Source: Acidobacteriota bacterium
GTDB lineage: Bacteria > Acidobacteriota > Terriglobia > Acidiferrales > UBA7541
Direction of reading: 5' to 3'
Assembly: GCA_027307115.1 (NCBI GenBank)
Contig: DAHUXN010000034.1
Location: forward strand, 1 to 64,000
Length of the DNA: 64,000 nucleotides
Position numbers and translations under genes: made by a program. Every line of letters starts with the position of its first letter. The first letter of the stretch is position 1. Positions 40,831 through 49,913 of the stretch are shown here, piece after piece. The notes under the pieces are model-generated. The model made no database searches, had not been told where the DNA came from, and saw only the letters and a program-made list of their open reading frames with translations.

Positions 40831-41047
40831 TTCTTTCCAAAAGCATTCTTTCTACAAGAGTGATCGGACGTGACACCGAAAACTCCAAACCTCGACTCAA
40901 CCAACAAAAGCTACTGCACTGTTGCGTTCCTTCCCACGACGGCGGGAGCGCGCCGCGACCTGAGTCGCACCTGCTAAAAAAACATCAGACGGTGCATCCG
41001 CGCACGTCGACTGAAACCGTTGCCTCGCCCGCTGCCTGAAATATCCC

Positions 41048-41077
41048 TTGACACGTATATACTCCATAGAGTATATT
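41048..41077 (+). promoter_or_regulatory. Promoter with palindromic operator, leaderless start
   Basis: TTGACA (41,048-41,053) and TATATT (41,072-41,077) with an 18-base spacer. ATATACTC-CATA-GAGTATAT (41,057-41,076) is a perfect 20-bp inverted repeat covering the spacer and -10, a typical ArsR operator. The transcript should begin about 7 bases after the -10, at the ATG at 41,084. Confidence 0.8.
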
Positions 41078-41083
41078 ATGAGA

Positions 41084-41449
41084 ATGGAATCTGCATTCGA
41101 AATCATTGCGGAGCCGAATCGACGCGCGATATTGAGCCTGCTGGTCTCGTCACAACAGTCGGTGGGAGAGATCGAGCGTCAACTTCATATGCCGCAGCCG
41201 ACCGTGTCAAAGCACCTGCGCGTACTGCGCGACGCCGGTTTCGTGGAATCCACGGTGGACGCACAGCGCCGTATCTACCGGCTGAAACCTCAACCATTTC
41301 AGGATGTGGACGCCTGGCTGGCTCCGTTCCGCCGGTTCTGGTCCGCTCACGTAGACGCTCTGGAATGCCACCTCGACCACATGGAGCGATCAAGACGAAC
41401 GAAAAGGAAGACTAAGGAGAAGACGGCGCGGCCCAAACCGCGAACGTAA
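41084..41449 (+). CDS. ArsR-family repressor (SdpR-like)
   Basis: Winged-helix regulator of 121 residues. RRAILSLLVSSQQSVGEIER then MPQPTVSKHLRVLRDAGFVE is the ArsR helix-turn-helix with the Q-P-T-V-S-K-H-L-R recognition helix; DAQRRIYRLKPQPFQDVDAW is the wing and first part of the C-terminal helix. No cysteine metal site is seen, so it belongs with the metal-independent type paired with SRPBCC proteins. The start is the ATG that coincides with the predicted transcription start; the ATG two codons upstream is the alternative. It controls itself and the two genes after it. Confidence 0.92.
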   Translation: MESAFEIIAEPNRRAILSLLVSSQQSVGEIERQLHMPQPTVSKHLRVLRDAGFVESTVDAQRRIYRLKPQPFQDVDAWLAPFRRFWSAHVDALECHLDHMERSRRTKRKTKEKTARPKPRT

Positions 41450-41464
41450 CAAAGGAGAAATGAA

Positions 41465-41863
41465 ATGAAGATCAAAGTGACCAGCATATACGTGAACGAT
41501 CAGGACAAGGCCCTGCGCTTCTATACGGAGGTGCTGGGCTTTGCCAAGAAGACCGATTTTAGTCAGGGCCCCTATCGCTGGCTGACCGTGGCCTCGCCCG
41601 AGGAGCCGGACGGTACTGAGCTGCAACTGGCGCTGAACAACAACCCGGCGGCCAAAGCGTACCAGCAGGCGATATTTCAACAGAACCAGCCTGCGGCCAT
41701 GTTCTTCACCAACGACGTCAAGGGCGACTACGAGCGGATCAAGACCCGCGGCGCTGAGTTTACCATGCCGCCCACCGACGTGACCGCTTCGACCATTGCG
41801 ATGCTGAAAGACACCTGTGGCAACCTCATTCAGCTCACCCAGTTGGCACGCTACTCACATTAA
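41465..41863 (+). CDS. VOC (glyoxalase/bleomycin-resistance) family protein
   Basis: A 132-residue single-domain protein. KVTSIYVNDQDKALRFYTEV is the first beta-alpha-beta unit, GFAKKTDF the strand, and MLKDTCGNLIQLTQ the final metal-strand. It is a member of the vicinal-oxygen-chelate fold, which includes glyoxalase I, dioxygenases and drug-binding proteins; the substrate cannot be inferred. Gene order ArsR, VOC, SRPBCC is a recurrent operon. It is 15 bases downstream of the ArsR gene. Confidence 0.92.
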   Translation: MKIKVTSIYVNDQDKALRFYTEVLGFAKKTDFSQGPYRWLTVASPEEPDGTELQLALNNNPAAKAYQQAIFQQNQPAAMFFTNDVKGDYERIKTRGAEFTMPPTDVTASTIAMLKDTCGNLIQLTQLARYSH

Positions 41864-41870
41864 GGAGCAG

Positions 41871-42437
41871 ATGATGACCGATCGCGCGCAGTACGCACCG
41901 GGTCCGGCCAGCGGAGCGCAGGTACGAAAGGACCGCGGACAAAACGGTAAAGACAAGTGGACGCTCATTCTCGTCAGAGAACTGCGTCACTCGCCGGAAA
42001 AAGTCTGGCAGGCGCTTACCGACCCGGCCCATCTGCGGGAGTGGGCTCCCTTCGACGCCGACAGGAACCTGGGTGCGGTTGGAGCCACAGTGAAGCTCAC
42101 CACAGTGGGAGCGCCCGCGCTGCATGTTACCGAAACAACAGTGACGCGAGCCGACGCTCCCAAGGCTCTTGAATACAAGTGGGGCGGCTTCGATATGCGG
42201 TGGGAACTCGAATCCTTTGGTGTGGGCACGCGCCTGACGCTGTGGACCAACATCGGTCACCGCTTCATCTCCATGGGCGCTGCCGGGTGGCACATTTGTT
42301 TCGATGTGCTGGATCGTCTTCTCAGCGGAACTCCGACCGGCCGCATCGTCGGCCCCGAGGCAATGAAGTTCGCCGGCTGGCAGCGGCTGAACGCGGAGTA
42401 TGCCAAGCAGTTCGGTATCGAAAAAATGCAAAGCTAG
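41871..42437 (+). CDS. SRPBCC (AHSA1-like) domain protein
   Basis: A 188-residue protein from the ATG after AAGGAGC. After a polar N-terminal extension of about 30 residues, LILVRELRHSPEKVWQALTD starts the START-like helix-grip fold, then HLREWAPFDADRNL, YKWGGFDMRWELESFGVGTR and the C-terminal helix. Such proteins bind hydrophobic ligands or act as Aha1-like stress factors. It ends the ArsR-controlled operon. The stop is 77 bases from the convergent BNR protein gene. Confidence 0.88.
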   Translation: MMTDRAQYAPGPASGAQVRKDRGQNGKDKWTLILVRELRHSPEKVWQALTDPAHLREWAPFDADRNLGAVGATVKLTTVGAPALHVTETTVTRADAPKALEYKWGGFDMRWELESFGVGTRLTLWTNIGHRFISMGAAGWHICFDVLDRLLSGTPTGRIVGPEAMKFAGWQRLNAEYAKQFGIEKMQS

Positions 42438-42513
42438 GCCACGGTAAATGAAGCGGGATCACTCCCCGGATTACGTCGCAGGGCTTGGGCAATTCATTCG
42501 GCCGCTGCTATTT

Positions 42514-45500
42514 CTACGGCTCGATCGCGGCGGTCAAGTGATTCTGCTTCAGCGACGCGTTGAAGGCGCGCGTGTCGCCCTCGACGAATCGTTTAAACTC
42601 CGCTTGAATTTCCGCGAGCTGCTGCTTGAACTCATCGTTCACAGCGATTTGCTGCGCCGTGGGCGCCAGATCACCGCCGCCGCTTCCGCTTCCGGGCGTG
42701 CCGACCATCGGCCCCACCATCCAACTGATGCGCTCGTAGAGTTGCACGGGATTGCGGAATGCATCCTCGCTGCGGCCGGTATTGTGAACGTCAATCAGCT
42801 TGCCTTCGAGCGCAACGACCTTGACCTCGAAATCCTTCGCAGCCTGTATCGCGGCGGCATGTTTCTGCGCATCCGCGTTAAGCACGGTTTCAAGATCTTC
42901 GACCTGCCTCCGCGTCCATTCCAGATGATTGATCATGTCGGCAGCCTGGTTCTCCTCGGCCAGCACTTGTCGGGCGAACTGCACTTGCGCGCGGATCGAT
43001 TGTTCCGTCCCCGGCGAGTGCGGATCAGGCAGCACGGTAAGTTGTGCAGTCCCTTCGTTCCCGCCTGCTTTCACATGCACCGTGTAATTTCCCGGCGGCA
43101 CGACGGGACCCGCGGGCGGAATTCGCGTGCCGTACGCGGCGTAATTGTGGTGTGGCTCCGCCCACGGCGCGTCAAAGGGCGTCGTCTGCATCTTTACCGG
43201 CGAGCCCGGTTCGTAACGTAGATCCCACCACACGCGATTCAGTCCCGCGTGTCCTTCCACTTTGAGCGTGCGGATAGTCTCGTTGGCGCCGGTAAAAGTG
43301 AGTTCCACATCCTTCTCGGGAGCCTTCAGCCAGAAGTTGATGTCCGCTCCATAGGGCGGATTTTCTCCCATTACGTGTCCACCCACGTCTGACTCGCGCG
43401 CGTCATCCGTGTGCCGGAAGCGGTACGCGGGCCGCGGTTTGAATAATTGGAAATCCTTCGACTGAGCGCTGTCCCAGTCGCGCAGCGGAGTGATGTCGTC
43501 GAGTATCCACACGCCGCGTCCATGCGTCCCGATGACGAGGTCGTTGAACGTCCGCTGGATTTGCAACCAGTACACCGGCGCGGGCGGCAAATTGTTCCGC
43601 AGACGAGTCCAGTGATCGCCGTCGTCCCACGTGACGTACAGCGCGTTGTCCGTTCCTAGGAACAACATGCCCTTGCGTACGGGATCTTCGATAATGATGT
43701 GCGCGCTGCTGTTCATTCCCTTGGGGACGCTCGCAGTGATCAGTTTCCAGCTTGCACCGTAGTCGGTTGTCTTGTATGCGCGAGCGTCGTAGATTCCCAC
43801 GTGCTGCAGATTCACGGTGATATACGCCGTGCCTGCGTCGAAGTGCGAAGGCTCCACATTCCACACCGTTCCCCAGGCGGGAAGATCCGGAATGTTCTTG
43901 GTTACGTTGGTCCAGTGCCCGCCGCCATCCTGCGTCACGTTCACCTGGCCGTCGTCGCTTCCCGTCCAGATGACGCCCGCTTTCACAGGTGATTCGGCGA
44001 TGGCATAGATTGTGGCCCCGTCAAACGTCACGAGGTCGTCCGACGAGATACCACCCGAGTCTTGCTCGTGTTCCTTGTTGTTCGCCGTGAGGTCGGGACT
44101 GATCACTTTCCACGACTGGCCGCCGTCAGTCGTCATGAACACAACTTGCGCGCCGACGTAGACGCGGTTGTGATCATGGGGCGAGATGGCGATTGGCGTC
44201 ACCCAATCCCAGCGATATTTCATATTCGCGGGCTTCCAACCGTAGCTGGTGATGGGCCAAGCAGACACATCTCGCGCCATGCCATTTCGCATATTTATGC
44301 GGTCAATGCGGCCGTTGTCGCAGCCGGACCACACAATGTTCGAGTCCACAGGATCGGGCACCGCAAAACCATCCTCGCATCCGCCCGCGCCCTGCCAGTA
44401 ACCCAGCGAGATTCCATTCCCGAAGAAACCACCAGAAAGCGTCCGGCTCGGGCCGCGAAACGATGACTTGTCCTGGATATTGCCCATCACGTTATAGGGA
44501 ATCTCATTGTCCGCGAATACGTGATAAACCTGCGAAATCGGCAGCAGAAACCGCTGATACGTCGCGCCGCGATTATTGCTGATGCTCACTCCGGCGTCGT
44601 TGGCCACCAGTATGCGGTTTGCATTCGTGGGATCGATCCAGACGTCGTGATTATCCCCGCCCGCGGATTCAAGACCTGTTGCCGGTGGAGGACCACTTGC
44701 TGCCTCTGCAGGACCAGCGCCACCGCCTGGGCCACGCCCCCCTGGTTGAAACACGGTGTTGCCGCCGTCGCGCGACATGCTGAACGCGACCGAAGGAAAG
44801 TAGAGCAGGTTCTGATCGTCGGGCGAAACGGCAAACCGCGTGTAGTACGAAGAGCGTTCCGTCGTCACGTGAGACTGATTGACGAGCATCCACGTGCGTC
44901 CGCGGTCATCCGAGCGATACAGACCTGGCGTCGTGTCTTGCAACAAAGCGTAAACGCGATTCGGATTGCTCGCGGCGACAGCAACGGCCACTTTCCCAAT
45001 CGGATGGTCCGCGGCAGGCAGTCCATGGCCGCTGATTTTGCTCCAATTGTTTCCGCCGTCGCGGCTCACGTAGACACCGCTCCCCGTTCCTCCACTATCC
45101 AAATTCCATCGGTGAATTTCCACTTGCCACATTCCAGCATAAATCGTGTTGGAATCGCCGGCGTCCATTGCCATTTCGGAACAACCCGTGTTGTCGTTGA
45201 CGTAGAGCACTTGTTGCCAGGTTTTCCCTCCATCGCTCGTACGGAAGATTCCGCGCTCATGCTGTGGGCGAAACGCCTGGCCGATTGCGCAAACGAACGC
45301 AACATTCGCGTCGTGCGGGTCCACAATGATCCGCGCGATATGCCCGGTCTGCTCGAGGCCCATGTGCTGCCAACTCCGGCCCGCGTCGGTCGATTTGTAA
45401 ACTCCGTCGCCCATCGTGTAGTAAGGACGAATCAGCCACGGCTCTCCCGTGCCTGCCCAGATCTCATCGTGATTCGAGGGCGCCATCGCCAGCGCTCCTA

Positions 45501-45822
45501 CCGCGGACACATCTTCATGATCGAAGATCGGCGCCCAGTTCGTGCCGGCGTCGGACGTTTTCCAAATACCGCCGTCCGCGGCGCCGACGTAAACCACATT
45601 GGAATTTCCCGGCTCGCCAAGAATGGACGCGACGCGATTTCCCTCCGGCCCCAGTGCGCGAAAGTGCAGCGCACCAAGCCCATTGGCTCCGCCCCCCATT
45701 TCATCTTGCCCGCCGCGGCGTCCTTGCGCGACGCCGTGCGCCGGCCACAACAACACAATCATCGCAATCAATATTACAGCGAGCATTCCGCCACTTAGAT
45801 TTCTCCATGCATTGCGCGCCAT
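42514..45822 (-). CDS. Secreted Asp-box (sortilin/VPS10-like) beta-propeller protein
   Basis: Large exported protein of 1102 residues, start at the ATG after GGGAGGC. A signal peptide (GGMLAVILIAMIVLLWPAHG) precedes nine Asp-box motifs S/T-x-D-x-G-x-x-W (KTSDAGTNW, KSTDAGRSW, RTSDGGKTW, VSRDGGNNW, RSDDRGRTW, MTTDGGQSW, VTQDGGGHW, KTTDYGASW, VTWDDGDHW), which build two sortilin-type propellers. The C-terminal ~300 residues include a Fibronectin-like beta region with PPGNYTVHVKAGG and a helical end. Such proteins are abundant in Acidobacteriota; binding of proteins or peptides is likely, catalysis unproven. Confidence 0.9.
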   Translation of the reverse strand: MARNAWRNLSGGMLAVILIAMIVLLWPAHGVAQGRRGGQDEMGGGANGLGALHFRALGPEGNRVASILGEPGNSNVVYVGAADGGIWKTSDAGTNWAPIFDHEDVSAVGALAMAPSNHDEIWAGTGEPWLIRPYYTMGDGVYKSTDAGRSWQHMGLEQTGHIARIIVDPHDANVAFVCAIGQAFRPQHERGIFRTSDGGKTWQQVLYVNDNTGCSEMAMDAGDSNTIYAGMWQVEIHRWNLDSGGTGSGVYVSRDGGNNWSKISGHGLPAADHPIGKVAVAVAASNPNRVYALLQDTTPGLYRSDDRGRTWMLVNQSHVTTERSSYYTRFAVSPDDQNLLYFPSVAFSMSRDGGNTVFQPGGRGPGGGAGPAEAASGPPPATGLESAGGDNHDVWIDPTNANRILVANDAGVSISNNRGATYQRFLLPISQVYHVFADNEIPYNVMGNIQDKSSFRGPSRTLSGGFFGNGISLGYWQGAGGCEDGFAVPDPVDSNIVWSGCDNGRIDRINMRNGMARDVSAWPITSYGWKPANMKYRWDWVTPIAISPHDHNRVYVGAQVVFMTTDGGQSWKVISPDLTANNKEHEQDSGGISSDDLVTFDGATIYAIAESPVKAGVIWTGSDDGQVNVTQDGGGHWTNVTKNIPDLPAWGTVWNVEPSHFDAGTAYITVNLQHVGIYDARAYKTTDYGASWKLITASVPKGMNSSAHIIIEDPVRKGMLFLGTDNALYVTWDDGDHWTRLRNNLPPAPVYWLQIQRTFNDLVIGTHGRGVWILDDITPLRDWDSAQSKDFQLFKPRPAYRFRHTDDARESDVGGHVMGENPPYGADINFWLKAPEKDVELTFTGANETIRTLKVEGHAGLNRVWWDLRYEPGSPVKMQTTPFDAPWAEPHHNYAAYGTRIPPAGPVVPPGNYTVHVKAGGNEGTAQLTVLPDPHSPGTEQSIRAQVQFARQVLAEENQAADMINHLEWTRRQVEDLETVLNADAQKHAAAIQAAKDFEVKVVALEGKLIDVHNTGRSEDAFRNPVQLYERISWMVGPMVGTPGSGSGGGDLAPTAQQIAVNDEFKQQLAEIQAEFKRFVEGDTRAFNASLKQNHLTAAIEP

Positions 45823-46198
45823 CCGTGCCTCCCGTTCGAAAGAATGCGCCGCTAAACTATCGCTAGTGGCAGATAAAGCGCAAGTCGAATGCTTGTGAAC
45901 TCGGCCTCCGCCTGGAGTTAGTGGACAGAGCATCGCGCGGAGTCTCGCGGACATTGGCCGCGCGAAAGCATGCCGATGGTCCCCTTGTTCGATCTGAGGT
46001 TAAAAGCTTGGCATTTCTTCCGATAGGGTCGTTTGGAGGTATCGCTTAGGGCAACGAAGTTCCAGTTCGGTACACTTGTACTATTCCTCCTCTCTCGGGC
46101 CCTCACACTACAATGAGGGTTACTTTGGCAGGGGTAGCCATCGATCTCGGGCTAATGCCGAATTTCGGCTGGCGTGCCGATTTGAGGAGGAAGAAGTC
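45823..46198. other. 376-bp divergent gap
   Basis: Lies between the divergent Asp-box gene and the degenerate M48 gene. It should contain both promoters. I see no gene and no strong sigma motif; the stretch before the second gene has GAGGAGGAAGAAGT as a ribosome site. Confidence 0.4.
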
Positions 46199-47923
46199 AT
46201 GGGCATCGGACTGCGGTGCGCACTCAGTGCGGCTCTTGGACTGATATTCGCGGGGGGATTGGCAGCGCAAACGCAGCCGCCGCAAGTCGCGGAGCATCTC
46301 GTAACAACGCCCAATCAACCAAAGACGGTTAGCGAAGCCGTCGACCGGATCATTGCGCGAGAGCACCAGGAAGTCGCAACCCTGCGTCATTACAATCCGA
46401 TCATTGAGACCTATATCCAGGACATGCGCTGGGATCCGCAGCTAGGTTCCGTACCAGAGAGAGACCACTACTTTCTCGGAGTAGCGGAGCTAAGCAAAGG
46501 CGTAGTGGATCAGTCGATGCTGCCGAAAACGAGTTCCAGCTGGAAGCACAAGCTGAATCCAATCAAGGATGTCGGCTCGTTGTTGGGGGATACGTACGTG
46601 CCCGCGGGCTTCCTCCAGATGATTTTCGTTGATCAAGATTACTTCGACAAACAGCATTACAAGTTCGCCTACGTGCGGAACGAATTCCTGGGCTCGGTCA
46701 GGTGCCTGGTGTTCGACGTCACACCATTGCCCAAATCGGGCGCGGGAAGATTCCAGGGACGGATCTGGGTGGAGAGCGAGGATTATGCGATTGTGCGCTT
46801 CAACGGCGTGTTCGTGGCAAACGCGAACTCGCTTGACTCCAGCTTGCACTTCGATAGCTGGCGGACAAACGTAGCGCCGAACCAATGGATCCCTTCGTAT
46901 ATCTATAGCGCGGAATCGGGAAAGAAGGATTTTCCGCTTGGTCACGCAAGTTATCGCTCGCAGACGCGGCTGTGGGGCTACAACCCAAAACTGGGAAGCC
47001 ATGAGACGGAATTCAGCGACTTGCAGATTGAAGCCGCAAAGCCGGTTCAGGACCAGGCGGCCGCTTCAAACGACGCGCAGCAGGACTGGGAACGCGAAGG
47101 CGAAAATAATGTGATCGACAGGCTGGAACAGAATGGATTGCTCGCGCCTGCCGGGCCGTTGGACAAAGTGATGAACACGGTGGCGAATAACCTGGAAGTG
47201 ACGAACAATCTGGATATCGAGCCAGAGGTTCGCTGTCGCGTACTGTTGACGTCGACTTTGGAAGCCTTTACGGTTGGACACACGATCGTATTGAGTCGCG
47301 GTCTGCTGGACGTGCTGCCGGACGAACCGAGCTTGGCGGCGATACTTGCGCATCAGCTTGGGGCAGTGATAGTTGGCTCGGGGCTCGGAGACGACTACTC
47401 GTTTAACGACACGACCATGGTTTCGACGGCTGACACGATCAAGCGCATGTCCTTCCGAAGCACGGAGGCTGATGAGGAAGCGGCGGCCAACAAAGCGATG
47501 GAGCTCCTGAAGAATTCGCCATACAAGAATCAGCTGGGCACTGCGGGGCTTTTCTTTAAGCAACTTGCGGCAGAACAGAAGCAGTTGCCGTCGCTGATCA
47601 GCGCCAACTTGGGCAATCACGTATTCATGGCGGCGCAGTTGATTCAAGCCGCTCCGCCGCTACAACCCATGAAACTGGACCAGATTACTGCGCTTCCCTT
47701 GGGATCGCGAACCGTGCTCAATTCGTGGAACGATGCGGTCGACATGGTGAAGAGCAAGCCTGTGCAGTTGCTTTCCGCGCGCGCCAAAATGCCGTTTGAA
47801 ATTACGGCGTCGATGCCATATCTGACGCGCTATCAAAGCTCCGATGCAGCGGCCGCGGATCTGGCGAATGCGGACGTGGTTAAGCAGAATCCGAATCCCA
47901 ATCCTAATCCCAAGCAGCAATAG
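46199..47923 (+). CDS. Degenerate M48-like secreted protein
   Basis: Protein of 574 residues with a signal peptide (CALSAALGLIFAGGLAAQ). The first 270 residues resemble a LolA-like beta sheet half-barrel (SVRCLVFDVTPLPKSGAGRF, GRIWVESEDYAIVRFNGVF). The C-terminal half has the layout of an M48 protease, but the zinc motif reads AHQLGA in place of H-E-L-x-H, so both the glutamate and the second histidine are lost; ADEEAAANKAMELL stands where the third ligand helix would be. It is therefore probably a non-catalytic paralogue. The final residues are N-P repeats. It overlaps the convergent gene by 20 bases. Confidence 0.8.
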   Translation: MGIGLRCALSAALGLIFAGGLAAQTQPPQVAEHLVTTPNQPKTVSEAVDRIIAREHQEVATLRHYNPIIETYIQDMRWDPQLGSVPERDHYFLGVAELSKGVVDQSMLPKTSSSWKHKLNPIKDVGSLLGDTYVPAGFLQMIFVDQDYFDKQHYKFAYVRNEFLGSVRCLVFDVTPLPKSGAGRFQGRIWVESEDYAIVRFNGVFVANANSLDSSLHFDSWRTNVAPNQWIPSYIYSAESGKKDFPLGHASYRSQTRLWGYNPKLGSHETEFSDLQIEAAKPVQDQAAASNDAQQDWEREGENNVIDRLEQNGLLAPAGPLDKVMNTVANNLEVTNNLDIEPEVRCRVLLTSTLEAFTVGHTIVLSRGLLDVLPDEPSLAAILAHQLGAVIVGSGLGDDYSFNDTTMVSTADTIKRMSFRSTEADEEAAANKAMELLKNSPYKNQLGTAGLFFKQLAAEQKQLPSLISANLGNHVFMAAQLIQAAPPLQPMKLDQITALPLGSRTVLNSWNDAVDMVKSKPVQLLSARAKMPFEITASMPYLTRYQSSDAAAADLANADVVKQNPNPNPNPKQQ

Positions 47924-48989
47924 CGAAAAGTCGTGCTTGAGGCTTCCACTTTTTGACGGGAATCAGACGCGCGATGGTGCCCTTCGGGCCCACTCCCCAA
48001 ACATGGTTCGCTTCCGTGCCGGCCAGCGCATTCAGGTTGAGGTTGCCGGTACTGATCCAGTGAATCCCCATGTCGTGACTGATGTTCTCACCAGTAGGCC
48101 CTGCGGCAATTGTGACGTTGCCAATGCTCGGCCCAGGAAAAGCCACCACAGCGGAGCGGAATCCCGCAGGCCCTTGCACGGCTAGACGCCAAGTCCGCCC
48201 CTTGTCGACGGAATAAGCGGCGGTGCGAACAGACCCGCCTGTATCCTTGTAATCCCCGCCCACGGCGACAACGGTGTTTCCGGTCCGGATAATCGAGAAA
48301 ATTCCCGACGATGCGTTGCCGCTGGCTAGGGGCGTCTCCGCGACCCTCCAGCTGCGGCCCAGGTCCGGCGAACGGAAAACACGCGCTACGCGACCCCCTC
48401 CGGTACCGAAATAGAGTTCCTTCTTGTGGTAAATCGCAAATGACGTTCCGCTCGCGGCAAACACACCCTCGCCCGGCAGCGCCGCGGGCATTTGCTGGTT
48501 GGAGAGCTCCTTCCAGTGTTCACCGTCCTCGGTACTCACCAGCAGGAATTTGCCATCGACTGGATCACTCAGCCCGAAGCATCTCGTTTTCGAAATGCAA
48601 ACCAAATCGTCGAGAAAGAACGCAGAACGCTTGCCCGTGAATTCGAGATTCCAACTGGTACCGCCATCCGCGGTTTTGTAAATGCGCGACTGCGCGCCTG
48701 CGCCGATTGACATCACGTAAGCGGTCGTCGCGTCAAACGCCACAATGCCGCGGAAGTCGAGCGCCTCGCCACCCTGCAAGTGAAACCGCTTCCATGTCTT
48801 GCCCTGATCGACCGAGCGAAGGATCACGCCATTCGAGCCGCATGCCCACACGACCACGCCATGCGATGAACCTGACGCATTCACGACGCTGATTCCTCGC
48901 AGATTGGTGTCGAGACCGGTGGTCTGGACAGTCCACCGTTGAGCGTTAGCCGAAGCGCTGAGCAGCGCTACCAACAAAAGAAGTCGCAC
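47904..48989 (-). CDS. Secreted Asp-box/YCF48-like propeller protein
   Basis: Protein of 361 residues with a signal peptide (LLLLVALLSASANAQ). Six Asp-box-like motifs (RSVDQGKTW, KTADGGTSW, VSTEDGEHW, RSPDLGRSW, YSVDKGRTW, ISHDMGIHW) indicate a single beta-propeller like Ycf48 or BNR proteins. No catalytic residues of sialidases are visible, so it is likely a binding protein. It converges on the M48-like gene, overlapping its last 20 bases, an uncommon amount of overlap for convergent genes. Confidence 0.88.
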   Translation of the reverse strand: MRLLLLVALLSASANAQRWTVQTTGLDTNLRGISVVNASGSSHGVVVWACGSNGVILRSVDQGKTWKRFHLQGGEALDFRGIVAFDATTAYVMSIGAGAQSRIYKTADGGTSWNLEFTGKRSAFFLDDLVCISKTRCFGLSDPVDGKFLLVSTEDGEHWKELSNQQMPAALPGEGVFAASGTSFAIYHKKELYFGTGGGRVARVFRSPDLGRSWRVAETPLASGNASSGIFSIIRTGNTVVAVGGDYKDTGGSVRTAAYSVDKGRTWRLAVQGPAGFRSAVVAFPGPSIGNVTIAAGPTGENISHDMGIHWISTGNLNLNALAGTEANHVWGVGPKGTIARLIPVKKWKPQARLFAIAAWD

Positions 48990-49045
48990 CTACACATTCT
49001 AGCAATAAAGGATGTCAATGGATGGAACGGAAAAACGCCTCTGAA

Positions 49046-49651
49046 TCAGCGCGTGTGGATGACGTTGTAGGAGCCGCTGAAAAGGTACGTCGCCGTTGCC
49101 AGGGATTGCGGCACCCACCATACACGGCGCGTCCACCCCGCGCTGCGATGCATGCGGCTCGCGATGTAGTCGAGCCCGAAGGGAATCACCTGTATCGCGC
49201 CGTAGATCGCGGCTGAATGGGCAAACGGGCGCATCATTGGATCAGCTTCGGCCCGGCCTTCCGAAACGGCTTTGCGGGTAGACCAGGCGTCAAATCCGGC
49301 AGCGCTGTGCTCAGCAACGCTTAACGTGAACCACAGGCGGTCTGTGCGCTCCGTGGGCTGGATTGTCGGACGAAAAGCTGGAGGAGGGGGCAGGTAGATA
49401 TTCGACAGAGAGTCTTCAGCCAGAATTTCATTTGAATTCGAGGGGTGCGAGTCCGTCACCGGCACTGCGGTAGCTCTATCGTTGAGCGCGGCAGTGGGTG
49501 TCAGCGGCGCGGGAATGGCCTTCTTGGTGTCTGCGGCCGTCGTAGCCGCACCTGCGATTGCCGGTGGCTTGGGAGAGGGCTGGGACCCCGTAGAGGCACC
49601 ACCGGGGAACGCCGAGAACTGGAGCAGCAGGACTGCCGTTGCTAACACCAT
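49046..49651 (-). CDS. Hypothetical exported or membrane-anchored protein
   Basis: Protein of 201 residues. A hydrophobic N-terminus (MVLATAVLLLQFSAFPGG) is followed by a long P/A/T-rich low-complexity linker to about residue 95, then a helical region with a weak hydrophobic segment (AAIYGAIQVIPFGLDYIASR) and QSLATATYLFSGSYNVIHTR at the end. The C-terminal half looks like a small membrane domain of unknown function seen in Acidobacteriota. It is minus-strand, downstream of no obvious operon partner. Confidence 0.65.
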   Translation of the reverse strand: MVLATAVLLLQFSAFPGGASTGSQPSPKPPAIAGAATTAADTKKAIPAPLTPTAALNDRATAVPVTDSHPSNSNEILAEDSLSNIYLPPPPAFRPTIQPTERTDRLWFTLSVAEHSAAGFDAWSTRKAVSEGRAEADPMMRPFAHSAAIYGAIQVIPFGLDYIASRMHRSAGWTRRVWWVPQSLATATYLFSGSYNVIHTR

Positions 49652-49853
49652 GGCCTAGTCTCCTCTGAACGCCTATTTCAGCGGACTGCGACCCTACGAG
49701 CAATGGTATGACCAGGCCAGAGGCATAGTACTACTGGTGTTTTGTGCAAGTTACGGGTTCAAGGAATGGGTCCTGCGCCAAAAGAGTGGAAATACTTAGC
49801 CGTTTTGCGGAACACAACTTCCACGCCCGCGTCCATCGCCGAGCGTGCCAAAC

Positions 49854-49889
49854 AAAAAGGGCGCCTCGGTGAACACGACCGAGGCGCCC
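49854..49889 (-). terminator. Strong intrinsic terminator of the TonB-receptor gene
   Basis: GGGCGCCTCGGT (49,859-49,870) pairs perfectly with ACCGAGGCGCCC (49,878-49,889); read on the minus strand it ends in five T residues. Confidence 0.9.
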
Positions 49890-49913
49890 GAAAAGCCGGC
49901 TCTACGCCGACAG

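Noticed and set aside
44521-45798. 425-residue open frame on the plus strand
   Set aside because: Antisense to the Asp-box protein; no ribosome site or recognisable domain.
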